From contig PCDI01000009.1 of assembly GCA_002778195.1 (NCBI GenBank), positions 314,291-378,290 on the forward strand: 64,000 bases of DNA, read 5' to 3'. The translations under genes and the position numbers were made by a program. The notes under the pieces are model-generated. The model was given only the letters and a program-made list of their open reading frames with translations. It ran no database searches and had not been told where the DNA came from. Of the stretch, positions 36,555 to 48,800 are shown in pieces (the first letter of the stretch is position 1; every line of letters begins with the position of its first letter). Source of the stretch: Raffaelea ambrosiae. Taxonomy: Eukaryota; Ascomycota; Sordariomycetes; Ophiostomatales; Ophiostomataceae.

Positions 36555-37691
36555 AGCGAAAAGGAATAAATGAAAAGCAACGGAGTGGGTCAACGAGCAA
36601 AGCAAGAGAGCGAGACGAGAGTGTAGAGAAAGGAAAGTTTGTTGGGGAAACGATACCCTTGTTTACAGGGATGGAATGGGGTGGATGGCGAAACGTTGTC
36701 TGTCAGGAAATGTAGTAGACTGTTTTCTTTGGAGACAACAGCATGGGGAGGTTCATTCATTCCTGTTCATGTCTGGCTGTATACGTATATGCGCATCTGG
36801 TTTTTATTTTTTTTAATCTTTCTGTATCTAGTTATGTTCTGGGAAAGACAAAAAAGTAGGGAGTTCCGGCGAAGGTAGCGATATCTCGATTGGTTTTCTT
36901 TTTCAAATTACGGGATTCTAATTTTTCCTCCTTCTCACCGTGTATACACTTCTTATTCTCATGAAGCGGGCAATTGTGAGCTGATATTTTCATATTATTG
37001 TTGTTGACATGTCAAGAACGAGTGTAGAATGTTCCCTCAACCACTGCCCCCCTCCCCTCATTCTCTTCCTCTTCCTCCTTTATGTGCCCGGGCTTCGGCC
37101 CGGGACTCGGTATCATATCTAATATTGTTTCCTTTCCTTCCTTTCCTTTTCTTCCCCCCCAACTGACGACACAGCCGGCCTTCCCTTCCAGTGGGATAGC
37201 ACGAATAGTGATAAAATGTGTCCTCCTTGCCCATGATGCCGTCCACCATGGCCAGAAGTAGATCTCCCCTCGTTGAGATACGGGGAAAACATCCAGTATA
37301 TGCAAAAAGACAACAGCGAAGAGCCAAGAAAACAAACACAAAGCAAAACAACAGAAACGACAACAGGAAACAACAGCAGTGAGTTGTACCCCGTTTGTAT
37401 CCTCGTCGGACAAGACAGAAAACACCCGGAACCGTCCAGCCAGACCTGGAAGACGACAAAAGACACGAATAGAGAAACAATACAGAGAGGGGAACAGGAC
37501 CAAACAAAGACAGAAATTGAATGAGATGTATTTGGGCATCATATGTATCTCTCCCCATCTCTCACACACGCACGCACCCTCTGTGATCCCCTTCGCGTAT
37601 GTGTCCCCTTCCCCTCTCCAATTCTCTTTTTCTCTTTTGATTCAAGCAATGGCACACACACGCACACCTCTGGGTTTCCCTCCTTATCTCG
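36555..37691. other. Convergent intergenic region
   Basis: Shared 3' flank of the U2AF small-subunit and Osh6-type genes. It is T-rich at about 36795-36930 and A/C-rich at about 37300-37500. No coding signal was seen. Confidence 0.5.
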
Positions 37692-40084
37692 TTAGTCCAA
37701 AGGGTCAAGGAACTCTTCGTTTTGGCCGGTCGTCTCGGACCGCCGGATCACCGGCAGCGACTGGCCCATTCCCTGGTGGAAATCCAGCAATGGCCCCGAC
37801 GAAGCGCCTGGGCGATTCATCGCTTGGAGAAGGTCGACACTGGCCGAGCCCTTGTGGCTGAATGTGTTGGACGCCGTAGTGGTAGTAGCCGGGACCGGGT
37901 CGTTCTGGCCAAAGTCAATCAGGTCGTCAACAGGGTCGGGAGCAGCGGTGGAGGCGGTAGCAGCAGCGGGCGTGGCATGAGCAGGTCCCGTCTCCAAGGA
38001 TTGCCGTGGTGGGATTTGCTGGACACTGCCCTTGCGCTGCTTTTGGCCGGGCAGGATGGGGTAGATGGCGAGAATCTGCTCGGTTTGCTTCTCGGGAGTG
38101 GTCCCGTCACTAAAAGAGGGGGGGGGGGGGGTGTTAGTGGTACTGGCACTTCGTGGAAGCTGCTTCAGAGTGGCTTCCGCTGGTGGCACCTACATCTGCG
38201 CATTAATAATCCATTCCAGGTCCTCTTCGCCCTCCTCAGCGCCACCCGGTCCGCCCTTGACGCGGCGGAACAGACGCGGGTGCCACTCGACATTGTCCTG
38301 GGACCGAAGCGCTGCCTCTTCGCGCTGCATGTCTTCGACCTTGGTCTTCTCGTCGGTGGCCAGCTCGTGGTTGCGGTCCTTGACAGCAATGCAGGTCTTC
38401 TGCCACAGCCTCTGCGATTCGCGGGGGTCTTGCTCGGCAATGGGGCGGACAGAGGCGTACGTCGGCCTTGACCGGAGGGCGTTGAAGAATATTTCCTTCC
38501 GGCCAGTCTGGAAAGTGCTAGTTAGCAGATGGTCGTGCTCGGACATGAATTGGCCTGCATATGCGCATTGAAGCTGTGGATGTGAAGGGACATAAAATAA
38601 TTATCTGGATGTCAGTCAACTGGACGTACTTTGAGATTCTTGATGTACATCTCCTCGCTCCACAGACCCGAAAGCTCGCGCAGAACCTCACCGGTCCGCT
38701 CGTTCCGGATCGTACCGCCAATGGCATTGTAAGTGCCGCTGACCCAGCCCTTGGTCTTGAACTCGATGTCGGCGATGAGGCCGAGTTCTGGGCAGCGAAC
38801 AAAGCTGTGGTCGCCGAGTTCGTACTTCATCTTGCCGAAAAGGATGCCGCGGGCATACATGTTTGGTTGGGTGAGGATGCTGCAGGGTGTGTAGTTAGTA
38901 AGAAGCTCGGTCATAAGAGTTGTAGGAGCTTTTGGATGGGTATGCGAAGATGAAAGCAGAGTACAGGAGAACAAAGACGTACTATCTCTCTGGCTTTCCG
39001 TTCTTCTGCCGGTTGAGCAAGCTCAGAATAGCCGTGCCCTCCATCAGACTGGCGGCGGAGTTGCCGAGGAAGCGACTCCGGGGCTTTAGGGTGCCGTCGA
39101 CGCGGATGTTATGCTCGGGGACCATGTAGAAGTAGCTCGACTTGGGCGGGTGATGGGAGGTCTGCTCGGAGATGTAATAGGCATGGGTGTTGTCGGCGAA
39201 GTTCCAGTAGCAGGTGAAGACTTCGCCGAGGATGGGGTTCAGCGGCTTCTTGACACCTCTGCGGATGTGTGTCAGTATCAATTGACTGTGCAAAGATCGG
39301 TTCCATTCACTTACGGAGGCCGAATGTGCCAGCCGCTCAGGTAGAACTTGACAACGGACACGAAGCGCTCGACAGGGTCGTCGATCTCGGGGATGGGGAG
39401 GAGCATTTCTGGATGGCACATGAAGCTGGAGACGGGCTGTTAGCAAAGATCCGGGTGCAAAGAAGTCGGCCAATGGACAGGCATGGACAGCCAGCCCAGA
39501 CGCTTTGCCTACTTTGTTATTCTTTCCAGCATGCTGCGCGGTTCCAGGATGAAGGTCGGCAGAACGACCCTGCTCAGATCGGCACCAGGACGGAGCTGCG
39601 AGATGATGTGCATGAGGACTGGAAGGGAGAGGGGTTAGCAGGGGCAAGCCCGGAGCTTGGGGAGCTCCATGGAGCTCAAGGAAAGAGGCTGCGAGGCTGC
39701 GGGATGTCTGTCTTACCATTGCCCTGCTCGGGCTCGACAACGAGAGTGTCATCCTCGGGAGTATCGTCGACAGACCGGACACCTACAGGGCGCGGAAAAG
39801 AGGGCAAGTCAGCTTTCCGATGTTTCTCTGTCGAGGCCAGGCAATCGGGGGTGGAGGGGTTGAATCGGAGCACGGCCGGATCGGAGCAGAACCGGCGGCG
39901 GGCAGAGCCACAAAATAAGCCACACGAAAAAAAAAGCTATGCGGCGGCCGGTCGGGAAAAGTGCGGGACCCGGGTGCGCAAAAAAAATGAGTGGGAGGGG
40001 GACAGGATGGTATCTCAACGTACTGGAGCTAGAAGTGGCCCGACTGCGCTTGTCCTTGACGAGGTTGTTGAGCATGGTAGGCAT
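37692..40084 (-). CDS. OSH6: Oxysterol-binding-protein family lipid exchanger, Osh6/Osh7 type
   Basis: Predicted cytosolic phosphatidylserine/PI4P exchanger at ER-plasma membrane contacts, the role known for yeast Osh6 and Osh7. Eight minus-strand exons: 40084-40024, 39782-39717, 39618-39513, 39425-39315, 39258-38983, 38879-38630, 38507-38194 and 38109-37692. They total 1602 bases with frame kept, giving 533 residues. There is no PH domain or ankyrin repeat. The lid and PS-site region SQLRPGADLS is followed by LPTFILEP. The family signature is EQTSHHPP (146-153); the T, against V in Kes1/Osh4, fits Osh6/7. KKPLNPILGE (118-127), SRFLGNS and RGILFGKM are conserved. A C-terminal helical part ends in an extra disordered Thr/Ala/Pro tail of about 110 residues. 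The seventh intron has CTAAC followed by 14 C. Confidence 0.93.
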
Positions 40085-40454
40085 GCTCTTTTCTTGTTGT
40101 TTTCTTGACTTGCAGGAGTGCTGCTTCTAGGCAGCAGATTGGCTGAGCAAGGGCGAGACGGCTGCTTTTCGAGAGCTTCGCAAGAAATGCAGGGACCAGA
40201 GCGAAGGGCGGGGCGTTCGCACGACGTTGGCAAGAGGGCTCGCAGCAGGAAATTCGCTAGATATCGAAAGATTTGCGAGCTTGGCTTGGGCAGCTCGGCG
40301 CCGAGAATGGAGGGAAGGCAGCAAGACAGGATGAGGAAGAGCCCGAGTGGGCAAGCGCAGAGTGGGGAGAAGTTTGAGGAAGTAGCACCGAATACGCGGA
40401 AGGTGCAGAATACGCTTAGGGGAAAGCAGGAGCAGAGAGAAAGACCAGGACGAG

Positions 40455-40495
40455 CAGAAAACGCAGAAAACGCAGAAAACGCAGAAAACGCAGCG
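40455..40495. repeat. 10-base tandem repeat (GCAGAAAACG)
   Basis: Four exact or near-exact units in the 5' flank of the Osh6-type gene, about 370 bases from its start codon. Confidence 0.7.
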
Positions 40496-40610
40496 GACAG
40501 CTCGAGCACGAGTATGCTCGCAAAGGGGGGGCGACCGTCTCGAGCAGATGCCACACGAGGGCAGAAAAGAAAGGGCGTGCAGATGAGCGCAGTCCCGTAA
40601 ATGTCGTCAC

Positions 40611-40641
40611 AGAGAGAGAGAGAGAGACAGAGAGAGAGAGA
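40611..40641. repeat. (GA)n microsatellite
   Basis: GA dinucleotides interrupted once by GACA, intergenic, about 530 bases upstream of the Osh6-type start codon. Confidence 0.75.
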
Positions 40642-40815
40642 AGGGTTTGCAGATGGCTTGCAGTTCTGATTGTTGTCTGCTTTGAGGTTTCTTTTTCTTG
40701 GGTTTCTCCTTAGGTTCCTCTTTTTTTTTTGGCTGGCCTAGGTGCAACTGATTGCCTATCGCCTATGACAGTTACGTAGTTGGTTGGGGACGTGATTTGC
40801 TGAGCGGCTAGGTCG

Positions 40816-40832
40816 CCCCCCCCCCCCCCCCC
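40816..40832. repeat. 17-base C homopolymer
   Basis: An uninterrupted C run. Together with similar runs at 5580, 9480, 53282 and 57921 it shows that this genome tolerates long C/G homopolymers. Confidence 0.8.
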
Positions 40833-41098
40833 ATGGAGGGGTGGCGGGCGTGGGCGCACGCTTGTGCTTGGCTGCGGGGCAGGGGATGACGTTGTCTGGG
40901 ACGGCAGCACAGAGAGGTTGCAGGCTGCCCACGGGGTGGCCAGCTCTGAGACGCCGACCCGGCATCCAGCCACTATGGGTATAACACAACACGTGCAGCA
41001 CCAGCAAGCAGCGCGCAGTATTTGTAGACTCGTAAGCATCTCAAAGAGCTGGGCTCTGGGGTTTAGTTACGCCGATACCTCCGACCGCACGCGCGCGC

Positions 41099-41167
41099 GA
41101 GGAGGGCGGCTTTCTAGAGGTCAGATTCGCGAGGAGGGCGGCTTTCTAGAGGTCAGATTCTCGAGGA
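41099..41167. repeat. 32-base tandem duplication
   Basis: The unit at 41099-41130 (begins GAGGAGGGCGG, contains CTTTCTAGAGG) is repeated at 41131-41162 with one change near its end, and a third partial copy begins. Non-coding. Confidence 0.75.
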
Positions 41168-43569
41168 GGGAGGCCAGGAGAGGCCAGAGGTCAGGCCAGG
41201 GGCCAGAGGCAGAGACCAACGGCCAGAGACACAGGAAAGACCACCAGGAAGACGGGGCTCCACTGGTCGGAGCCTGGGAGCAAGCTACTGTCCGACGGGG
41301 ACAGCTTCACGGAAGGCCCGGCAAACAAACGGCCTTGGCCGCGAAGGTGTGGGCTCTCTGCAAAGACTAGCCAGAGCCCAGAGCGCAGCGCATTAGAAGA
41401 AAACAACATGATGTGATCCTGTCAGCTGTGAGACAGAGGCTGTGAGGCATGCGAGAGAGTTAGCAAGAACACGACAGGACCAGAAGACGGAAATCCAAAC
41501 GAAACGAAAGCAAGACCTAACTAACTAATAGCCAGGACCATACGACGGGACGGATCAAGCCCGGATAGCCGGCACTTGCTGCATCCTACGGTAGCTACCC
41601 GGCTGGGCAGCTTCTCGTGTGTCGCCTGGTCGGCCGTCTGGACGGGCGAGGCCGACTATGTTGGAGCCTCACGACGGGCTGACTTGGCTGGTGAACTTCA
41701 AATGAAGTGGCTTGAGGCGGCCAGCCATGGCCACCCATGTGCAGCCACAGATGCCAAGCTCTGCGAATCGAAGGCGTCTGCGTCAGCAAAGGCGTGCATG
41801 ACTTGCCACCAGGCGGCCGCGCATGGCTTTCTCAGGCGTACGCGTACGTAAGACAACAACCCTCCGCCCATCTCTTCCCTTGTTCATGACTGTTGGGTCA
41901 CGGGAGATACATCCCCTCGCTCCAAGTCGGGCTGGCCTGGTAAGAAGTCGGTCTGCACTGGCCACCTGACCGACCAGACGGCTCGAGATTCTCTCCTTTT
42001 TCTTTCTTTCTTTCTTTCTTTCTCTCTTTCTCTTTCTTCCTTTTTTTCCCGTGGTGTTTCTGCGCCTCTGGCTCTGCGCCTGTGGTTCTTCGTCCGCGTT
42101 TCTCTTGTGGATATATTTGTCTGCGAGGCATCGCCCCTGCGTTTCTTATCCCTTTCCTGTCGCCGCCCAACACGGGTACGAGTATGGTATCTTACATCTC
42201 GCCTGTGCGCCGGAATGCTGCATAATTTGGGGGCGGGGCCGTGGTGACGACGCCGCAAGGCGCAAGGAATGGGGCAGAGCCATTGTTGTGACTTGGTCAA
42301 GTCGTCCGTTTGTCGTCTGGTGTCCACGATCTAATACCGGACTAACTGCTTGAGGGACATCGAGTACGAGCAACCTTCGAGGCTCATTTCAAATTGGGAT
42401 TTACAGTCCCAAAGCAGCCCAAGTCCTGTCAATCCCACTCGGCATGTCACTGGGTCGCTGCTACTGGGCGATTCTGCTAGCGCACCCAGATCTACGGCAC
42501 CCAGGTCGTCGGCGTCTGGCTCCGCTGGCTCTGCGGTCTGCGGGAATGCGGGCGTCGGGCGGCCTGCCGGGGTGCTACGTCCTTGGCCCGGCGTTGCGCC
42601 TCATGGCCGCCCGAACGGGTCGTGCAAGCTGGATGGAAATGAAAGACGCCAAAGACGCCATCGACGCCATCGACGGTTGAGTAAACGGAGAAACCAACGG
42701 ATCGAGCGCGGATCCGCCAGAAAGAGAACAAGAGAACAAGAAACAAAGAAGCAGACACAGATGGAGACCGAACAGGAAAATTTGGCCAGGAAGGCAGGAG
42801 GTCACAGTTGGGGGGGGGAGGAGTCAAGAAGGACAGGGAAACAAAAAAAATTGAAGGCGCATCCACATGTTTCAAAGGCATGTGGAAGAAGAAGGGGTAA
42901 TTTGACAAACGGGGATACAGAGGAGCAGGGAGATCCAGAACTCACCGCAAGTGCTGGGATTTGGACGCTTGTCCGCTGGGTACGCTGGCTTGAACACAGC
43001 AATTAACTACTGTGTAAGAAGCATGGCGATTCGTTATGGCGCTAGCTACCGGCTGGTGGTTCCCTGAAGCAGCCAACACGACACCCTAATCCTTCAATTA
43101 GCCTCTAACGAACGTCCAACTGCCCTCCTTCGCAGCCACCAACCGCTAATCAATCGCCCCGGCTTGGCGAGCCGGCCCTGGAGCCCTGGCTATCGCCCTG
43201 GAAACACGTACAAAAAAAAAAAAAAAGAGAGACTGGTAAACAAAAGTCGAGTGTCTTTTGGGGGTCACCCGAATGTCACAGAGCGCTTTTGAGAGGCCAA
43301 ACGGTCAGAACACAGCATCGCCGAGGTAAGCCAAGGTAAGATGCTAGCAGCTTATGAAATGCTCTCGTCTTCTTACTACTATGTACGAGCATGTACGCTT
43401 GAGCGATCGTGGTGTGATTCGCTTGCTGGCTACGTTACCTGTCAGACCGGTTGGGCGTGTTTGGGCATGCGTGCCTGCGTGGTCTGCGTGTCTGCGCTCG
43501 TCTTGTCCGCCGGCAGCATTCCTGGCAGGAAGCCGGTTTGCTATGCATGACACAGCACAGTCATATTTT

Positions 43570-43745
43570 TATGGACCAGCGCATAGCTCCTTGCGGAAAG
43601 CCAAACGCCTTATTATGGAACAGCCAGATTTTCCATTTGGAAGCCAGAGCTCCTGACCATGGAACTGGCAGAACTCGTTTGGAAGTGCCAGATCTCCATT
43701 TGATGGAACACGCAAAGCTCCTTATTAGTGGAACATGCCAGAGTG
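43570..43745. repeat. Degenerate tandem array of TGGAA...GCCAGA...CTCC units
   Basis: Six or more diverged units of about 20-27 bases share TGGAA(C), then (G)CCAGA, then CTCC. The divergence implies an old array. It has no coding signal. Confidence 0.5.
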
Positions 43746-44919
43746 GAGGCTCTGTACGAGGACGGGACTCGTACTATTACATAGTATGTACTGTGTAGAA
43801 TGCCTTGCCAGTCCACCGCAACGGTGCTACGCTGTACCATGGAAACCACCCATGGTCGTTCCTGCCTAAACGGGTACGGCAGGGCGTTTCTCCAGCGGGT
43901 GGGGGGAAGAGGGGAGCCCGGGTGGGCAGTCGCGAGGGGCACGCGGCGAGATTGCCAGTAAATCCTACGCTATTGCAGTGGCCCCTTGTATGCCCCTGCT
44001 GGGCTGTCTTATTCTGAAACAGTGCAGAACAGGAAGGCACGAGCCAGAATGCAATTGCCTTCTTTTGCTGTTCCTTTGCTGTTCCTTTGCTATTCCTTCC
44101 AACGGCGGCCGTCCTTCGTATTTTTTGATGTTCTTTCCTAGTCTGTCAACACCTGTGCAGAAACTGGCAAGCACATCGCCATCCGCTCTACTAGTCTTTT
44201 TCGTCCTTTTTTTGCACTTCCACAGCCTCCTCGCACAGCCCTTCCAGCCTCGTTCGTCTGGCCTTTCTCTCTTGCCGCCGTCCCTTTGGCCTTCGTCTCC
44301 CTGGCCCCTGGCGGCCCTATCCCTTCCCTTCCCCACACCTGCGAGCACCGCCAGGCCAACCACGCTTGGCTCGAGTGGACTTGACCTCGCAACCAGCAGA
44401 GAGCAACCGTAACCACGATCATCCATCTCTTCGGGCCCCTCCCACACGAGCTGCCAGCGTCCCCCCCCCCAAATACGAGCTGGGCCCGCACGCTGCAGCT
44501 CGACATCGACATCGACATCGCAGCATCCGGCCGACTGTGTTCGCGCGACGTCTGTCCGTCCTCGAGCAACTCGACAGCTCCAACTAGTTAGTTGGTATAA
44601 CTTGGACGAGTTCCACGTCGTCTGGGCTGCTAGTCTGCTCATTTCCCAATCCGACCAACCAGTCTACGGGTCACTATCGTCTATCGCGCCCACTGGCCCC
44701 TCCGGCTCCTTCTCATATGGTGCCTGGCTCACCTCCGCGCCATATTGTCTACTTGCCTCTCCCAACCATCACTGGCTATCTCTGTCCTCTGCTGGCCAGG
44801 TCTGCCCTATCTTATGCTTAATCTCGTTTGCTGACGCCGACCTGGTCCTCCCCATGACGGCGCCCTCTTGACCTGGCAATCGATATCATCTCGGTGTTTC
44901 CCTCCATTCTTTTCTTCTC

Positions 44920-45844
44920 NNNNNNNNNNNNNNNNNNNNNNNNNNNNNNNNNNNNNNNNNNNNNNNNNNNNNNNNNNNNNNNNNNNNNNNNNNNNNNNNN
45001 NNNNNNNNNNNNNNNNNNNNNNNNNNNNNNNNNNNNNNNNNNNNNNNNNNNNNNNNNNNNNNNNNNNNNNNNNNNNNNNNNNNNNNNNNNNNNNNNNNNN
45101 NNNNNNNNNNNNNNNNNNNNNNNNNNNNNNNNNNNNNNNNNNNNNNNNNNNNNNNNNNNNNNNNNNNNNNNNNNNNNNNNNNNNNNNNNNNNNNNNNNNN
45201 NNNNNNNNNNNNNNNNNNNNNNNNNNNNNNNNNNNNNNNNNNNNNNNNNNNNNNNNNNNNNNNNNNNNNNNNNNNNNNNNNNNNNNNNNNNNNNNNNNNN
45301 NNNNNNNNNNNNNNNNNNNNNNNNNNNNNNNNNNNNNNNNNNNNNNNNNNNNNNNNNNNNNNNNNNNNNNNNNNNNNNNNNNNNNNNNNNNNNNNNNNNN
45401 NNNNNNNNNNNNNNNNNNNNNNNNNNNNNNNNNNNNNNNNNNNNNNNNNNNNNNNNNNNNNNNNNNNNNNNNNNNNNNNNNNNNNNNNNNNNNNNNNNNN
45501 NNNNNNNNNNNNNNNNNNNNNNNNNNNNNNNNNNNNNNNNNNNNNNNNNNNNNNNNNNNNNNNNNNNNNNNNNNNNNNNNNNNNNNNNNNNNNNNNNNNN
45601 NNNNNNNNNNNNNNNNNNNNNNNNNNNNNNNNNNNNNNNNNNNNNNNNNNNNNNNNNNNNNNNNNNNNNNNNNNNNNNNNNNNNNNNNNNNNNNNNNNNN
45701 NNNNNNNNNNNNNNNNNNNNNNNNNNNNNNNNNNNNNNNNNNNNNNNNNNNNNNNNNNNNNNNNNNNNNNNNNNNNNNNNNNNNNNNNNNNNNNNNNNNN
45801 NNNNNNNNNNNNNNNNNNNNNNNNNNNNNNNNNNNNNNNNNNNN
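44920..45844. other. Assembly gap (925 N)
   Basis: A run of N that removes the 5' part of the gene beginning on its right. The right edge starts directly in a CAG/CAA repeat encoding polyglutamine, so the repeat is the probable cause of the gap. Confidence 0.95.
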
Positions 45845-48800
45845 CAGCAACAACAGCAACAACAGCAACAACAGCAACAACAGCAACAACAGTCACTGGG
45901 CGTGGCCTCCTTGTCCAACCCGCCATCGAGACCGCCACGATCGCCCATCCAGGCCACCGGCGAGCGGACCTACTACCCGCAGCAACAGCAACCCCCCCAC
46001 CGGCCATTCCGCCCGCCAGAAGACGACGACGACTCGTTCCGCCCGGCACCAATCCGGCGCACCCAGACGGGCTTCTCGAGCGTCTCGGACGACTCGTCTG
46101 GTGCTGGCGACGACAACAGCAGCAACTACGACATCCCGTCGGCGTCGAGCTCGCCCGAGCGCAGAAAAGTTGTGCCCGCCGTGCCCGCCAAGGTGTCTCT
46201 GCCTACCCTCCAGCTGCCCTCAACCTCGATTTCGCCCATCCTGACGCGTGAAGAGCGCCGCCGATCCTTCATCGAAGTCCACGGTGCCGAGATGCTCCAG
46301 GCCGAGCGCGAAGCCATGCATGCCCACGCCAGACAGGACGGCGTCAGCCCGCCGTCGAGTCCCGAGGTCGAGGACCGCCGTGCTCGTCTGCCCGGGAACC
46401 GCTCGCCGACCAAAGAGAGCCCGCCGCCGTTGATGCCTCCTCCGCGAAACCCCGACCGCCGCCGCCCGCCTCGACCGGCCGACTCCCCTCCTGCGGCGGC
46501 CGCCGCCGCTTCTGCTGCTGCTGGTGCCGACCACCACCCTCCTTCGGCTGCTGCCATTGCTGCGGCCGCCTCCTTGGCTCCTCCGCTCACAAGCCAGTCG
46601 TCGAATCTCTCGTCGAATTTCTCGTCGAATCTCTCCTCGACCCACACCCCGAACCTCTCTGCGAACCCGTCTCCGGTTCCTTCGCCCAACCCCTCGCTCA
46701 GTCTCGCCGCGCCCACTCCTCCTCCCAAGCTGTCGCCCAAGCTGCCGTCTCCCATCGTGACGACCGCCGAACTGCCCGTTCGCGGAGGCCGCGTGCAGCA
46801 GCAGGCGCAAGGCCAGCAGAACCCCCAGCAGCCCCCGCCTTCGCCCAACTCGGCACTGCACCGTGCGTGCAATGCTTTCCGCACAAACGCCGGGGTCCCT
46901 CTCGAGGGCAAGGACCGGGGAGACGCAGCCTCGGCCACCTCGCCCAAGCAGACGACGGGGCTCATGGATGTTGTGAAAGCGGCCGCCGACGACGCTTTCA
47001 ATCTGTTTGTCGAGCGCTCGCGCCACTTGTTTGAGCTCTTCCGGCTGCACTCTGAAACCGTGCGGCCGCTGTCAGCGAGCTCGGCTGATGATCTCGCTCG
47101 GGCCGCGCTGTGGTGGTTCATCATCGGCCGCATGGCCTTGGAGAACGCCCTCCGCGGGGAGCGCCAGGCGCCCGACAAGCACGGCTCGCCCGCCTCGCGG
47201 TCCAACGAGTTCGCCATGCAGCAGGCCTATGCTGATCTGGCCAAGGCCTGCTGGCTGGTCGCCGACATCCTGCCCGAGACGCTGGCGACCAAGCAGAGCC
47301 CCGTCGACGCCGAGGTCAGCCAGGTCTGCACCTCGCTCATCTCCAACCTGCGCAAGCTGTCCATGTCGATGAAGCGCAACGACCTGCTCCCGCCAGAAGA
47401 CGCCTTCCTGCCCCAGACCATTGACAAGTCCATCTGGGCCATCTACCCGCCCGTCAGCAGCGACATCACCGCTCTCCTGTGGGGCCACTGGGGCTCCAGC
47501 CTGGCTGCTGCTTCGCCGGCTGCACCGCCCATGGACATGCTCGGGAGCATGCCCATTGCCGACAATACCGAGGACTTCGTCTTTAGCCGTGTCTGGGCCG
47601 ACGTCTACCTCATGGAGCAGGGCCGGGACGCGCGCCAGCAACAATTCCGCTTCCCCTGTCTGCTGAGCGTGGTGCGGCCGCGGAAGCAGCCTGGACTCGA
47701 GATCATCGTGGCCAGCCAAAACGGCACCGTGCAACTGCGTGTCAAGGGCACCAAGAGCCCGGGGCCCATGTGGGAGGACATCAAATGGCTGCCGAACCAC
47801 GCCGCGCTGGAGATGAGACTGCCTCGCGGGTTCCTGCTCGTCGTCCAGCTGGCCCAGCAAGACTATAGTCTGTTGTGGAGCATGTACGACTTCAGCACCA
47901 AGGTCCACCGCCAGCTGTACCCGCGCAACGACGAGCGCAGCGGGTATCCTCGCCAGGAGGAGCACCCCGTGTTCGAAACCACGGTCAAGGCGTTCCAGTA
48001 CTTTGAGTCGGGCAGCCAGCCGACCGGCAGCTTCCCCAAGGATGCCGTGCCCGAGTGCGACGTGGCGCTGTTTGAGCGGTTCCAGCTCGAGAAAGTGGCC
48101 AAGGGCCTGCGCAGCTTCCACCGTGGTTTCCGCCTGGCCGTGGTGTCAGGCCCGCGGACCCGGACGCTCTACGGCGTATCACACTCGTACGCGCCCGACA
48201 TGCCTGTGCAGTTTAGTTTCCTGCGCGGCGACCAGGGCGACCCGGCGCTGCTGCTGCGCTTCGAGAGCAGCCGGTCCAGGGGTAGCATGGTGCTGTCGTT
48301 TGCCCACGAGGACGAGCGCATCCGCATGAAGAACTTGCTCGCAGGCACGGCGCTGCACCGCACCGAGCGCGTCGTCGCCGACGTGCCCCTGTCATCGTAC
48401 CACATTGCCGCTGCGGCGTTGATCGACGGCAATGGTAGCAACAGCAATAGCCACAGCATCAGCAACAGCAACAGCCACAGCCACCGCAACAGTAGCGCCA
48501 ACATTGCAGGCAGCAGAAACAGTGTCGATGGCGGCGGTGCGGGCGGATTGAACTCTCTGTCCGTGTTCAAGAAGCTGACGCTGAAGCGACTCCGGGTGAT
48601 CAACCACGACGACGAGGGCGACAACAACATCGCATCCACAGTGCTCTCGGAGAAGCTGCGGGCGGTCATGGAGTTTGGCGACTGCACGGTGCTGGACCGG
48701 ATCAACGTGGCCCCCGGCGAGTTCAAAATCCGGCTGAGTGCGAGCGACACCACGCGGCTGACGATCCTGCGGCTGCCGCAAAGCGACCTGACGGTGGCCG

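Larger units (their letters stand above)
40085..44919. other. Divergent intergenic region up to the assembly gap
   Basis: At least 4.8 kb between the Osh6-type gene (minus) and the gene truncated by the gap (plus). It contains short tandem arrays (40455-40495, 41099-41167, 43570-43745), (GA)n at 40611-40641, a 17-C run at 40816-40832 and a TTTC-rich tract at about 41995-42045. The C/T-rich stretch at about 44150-44910 looks like a 5' leader of the right-hand gene. No supported gene. Confidence 0.4.
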
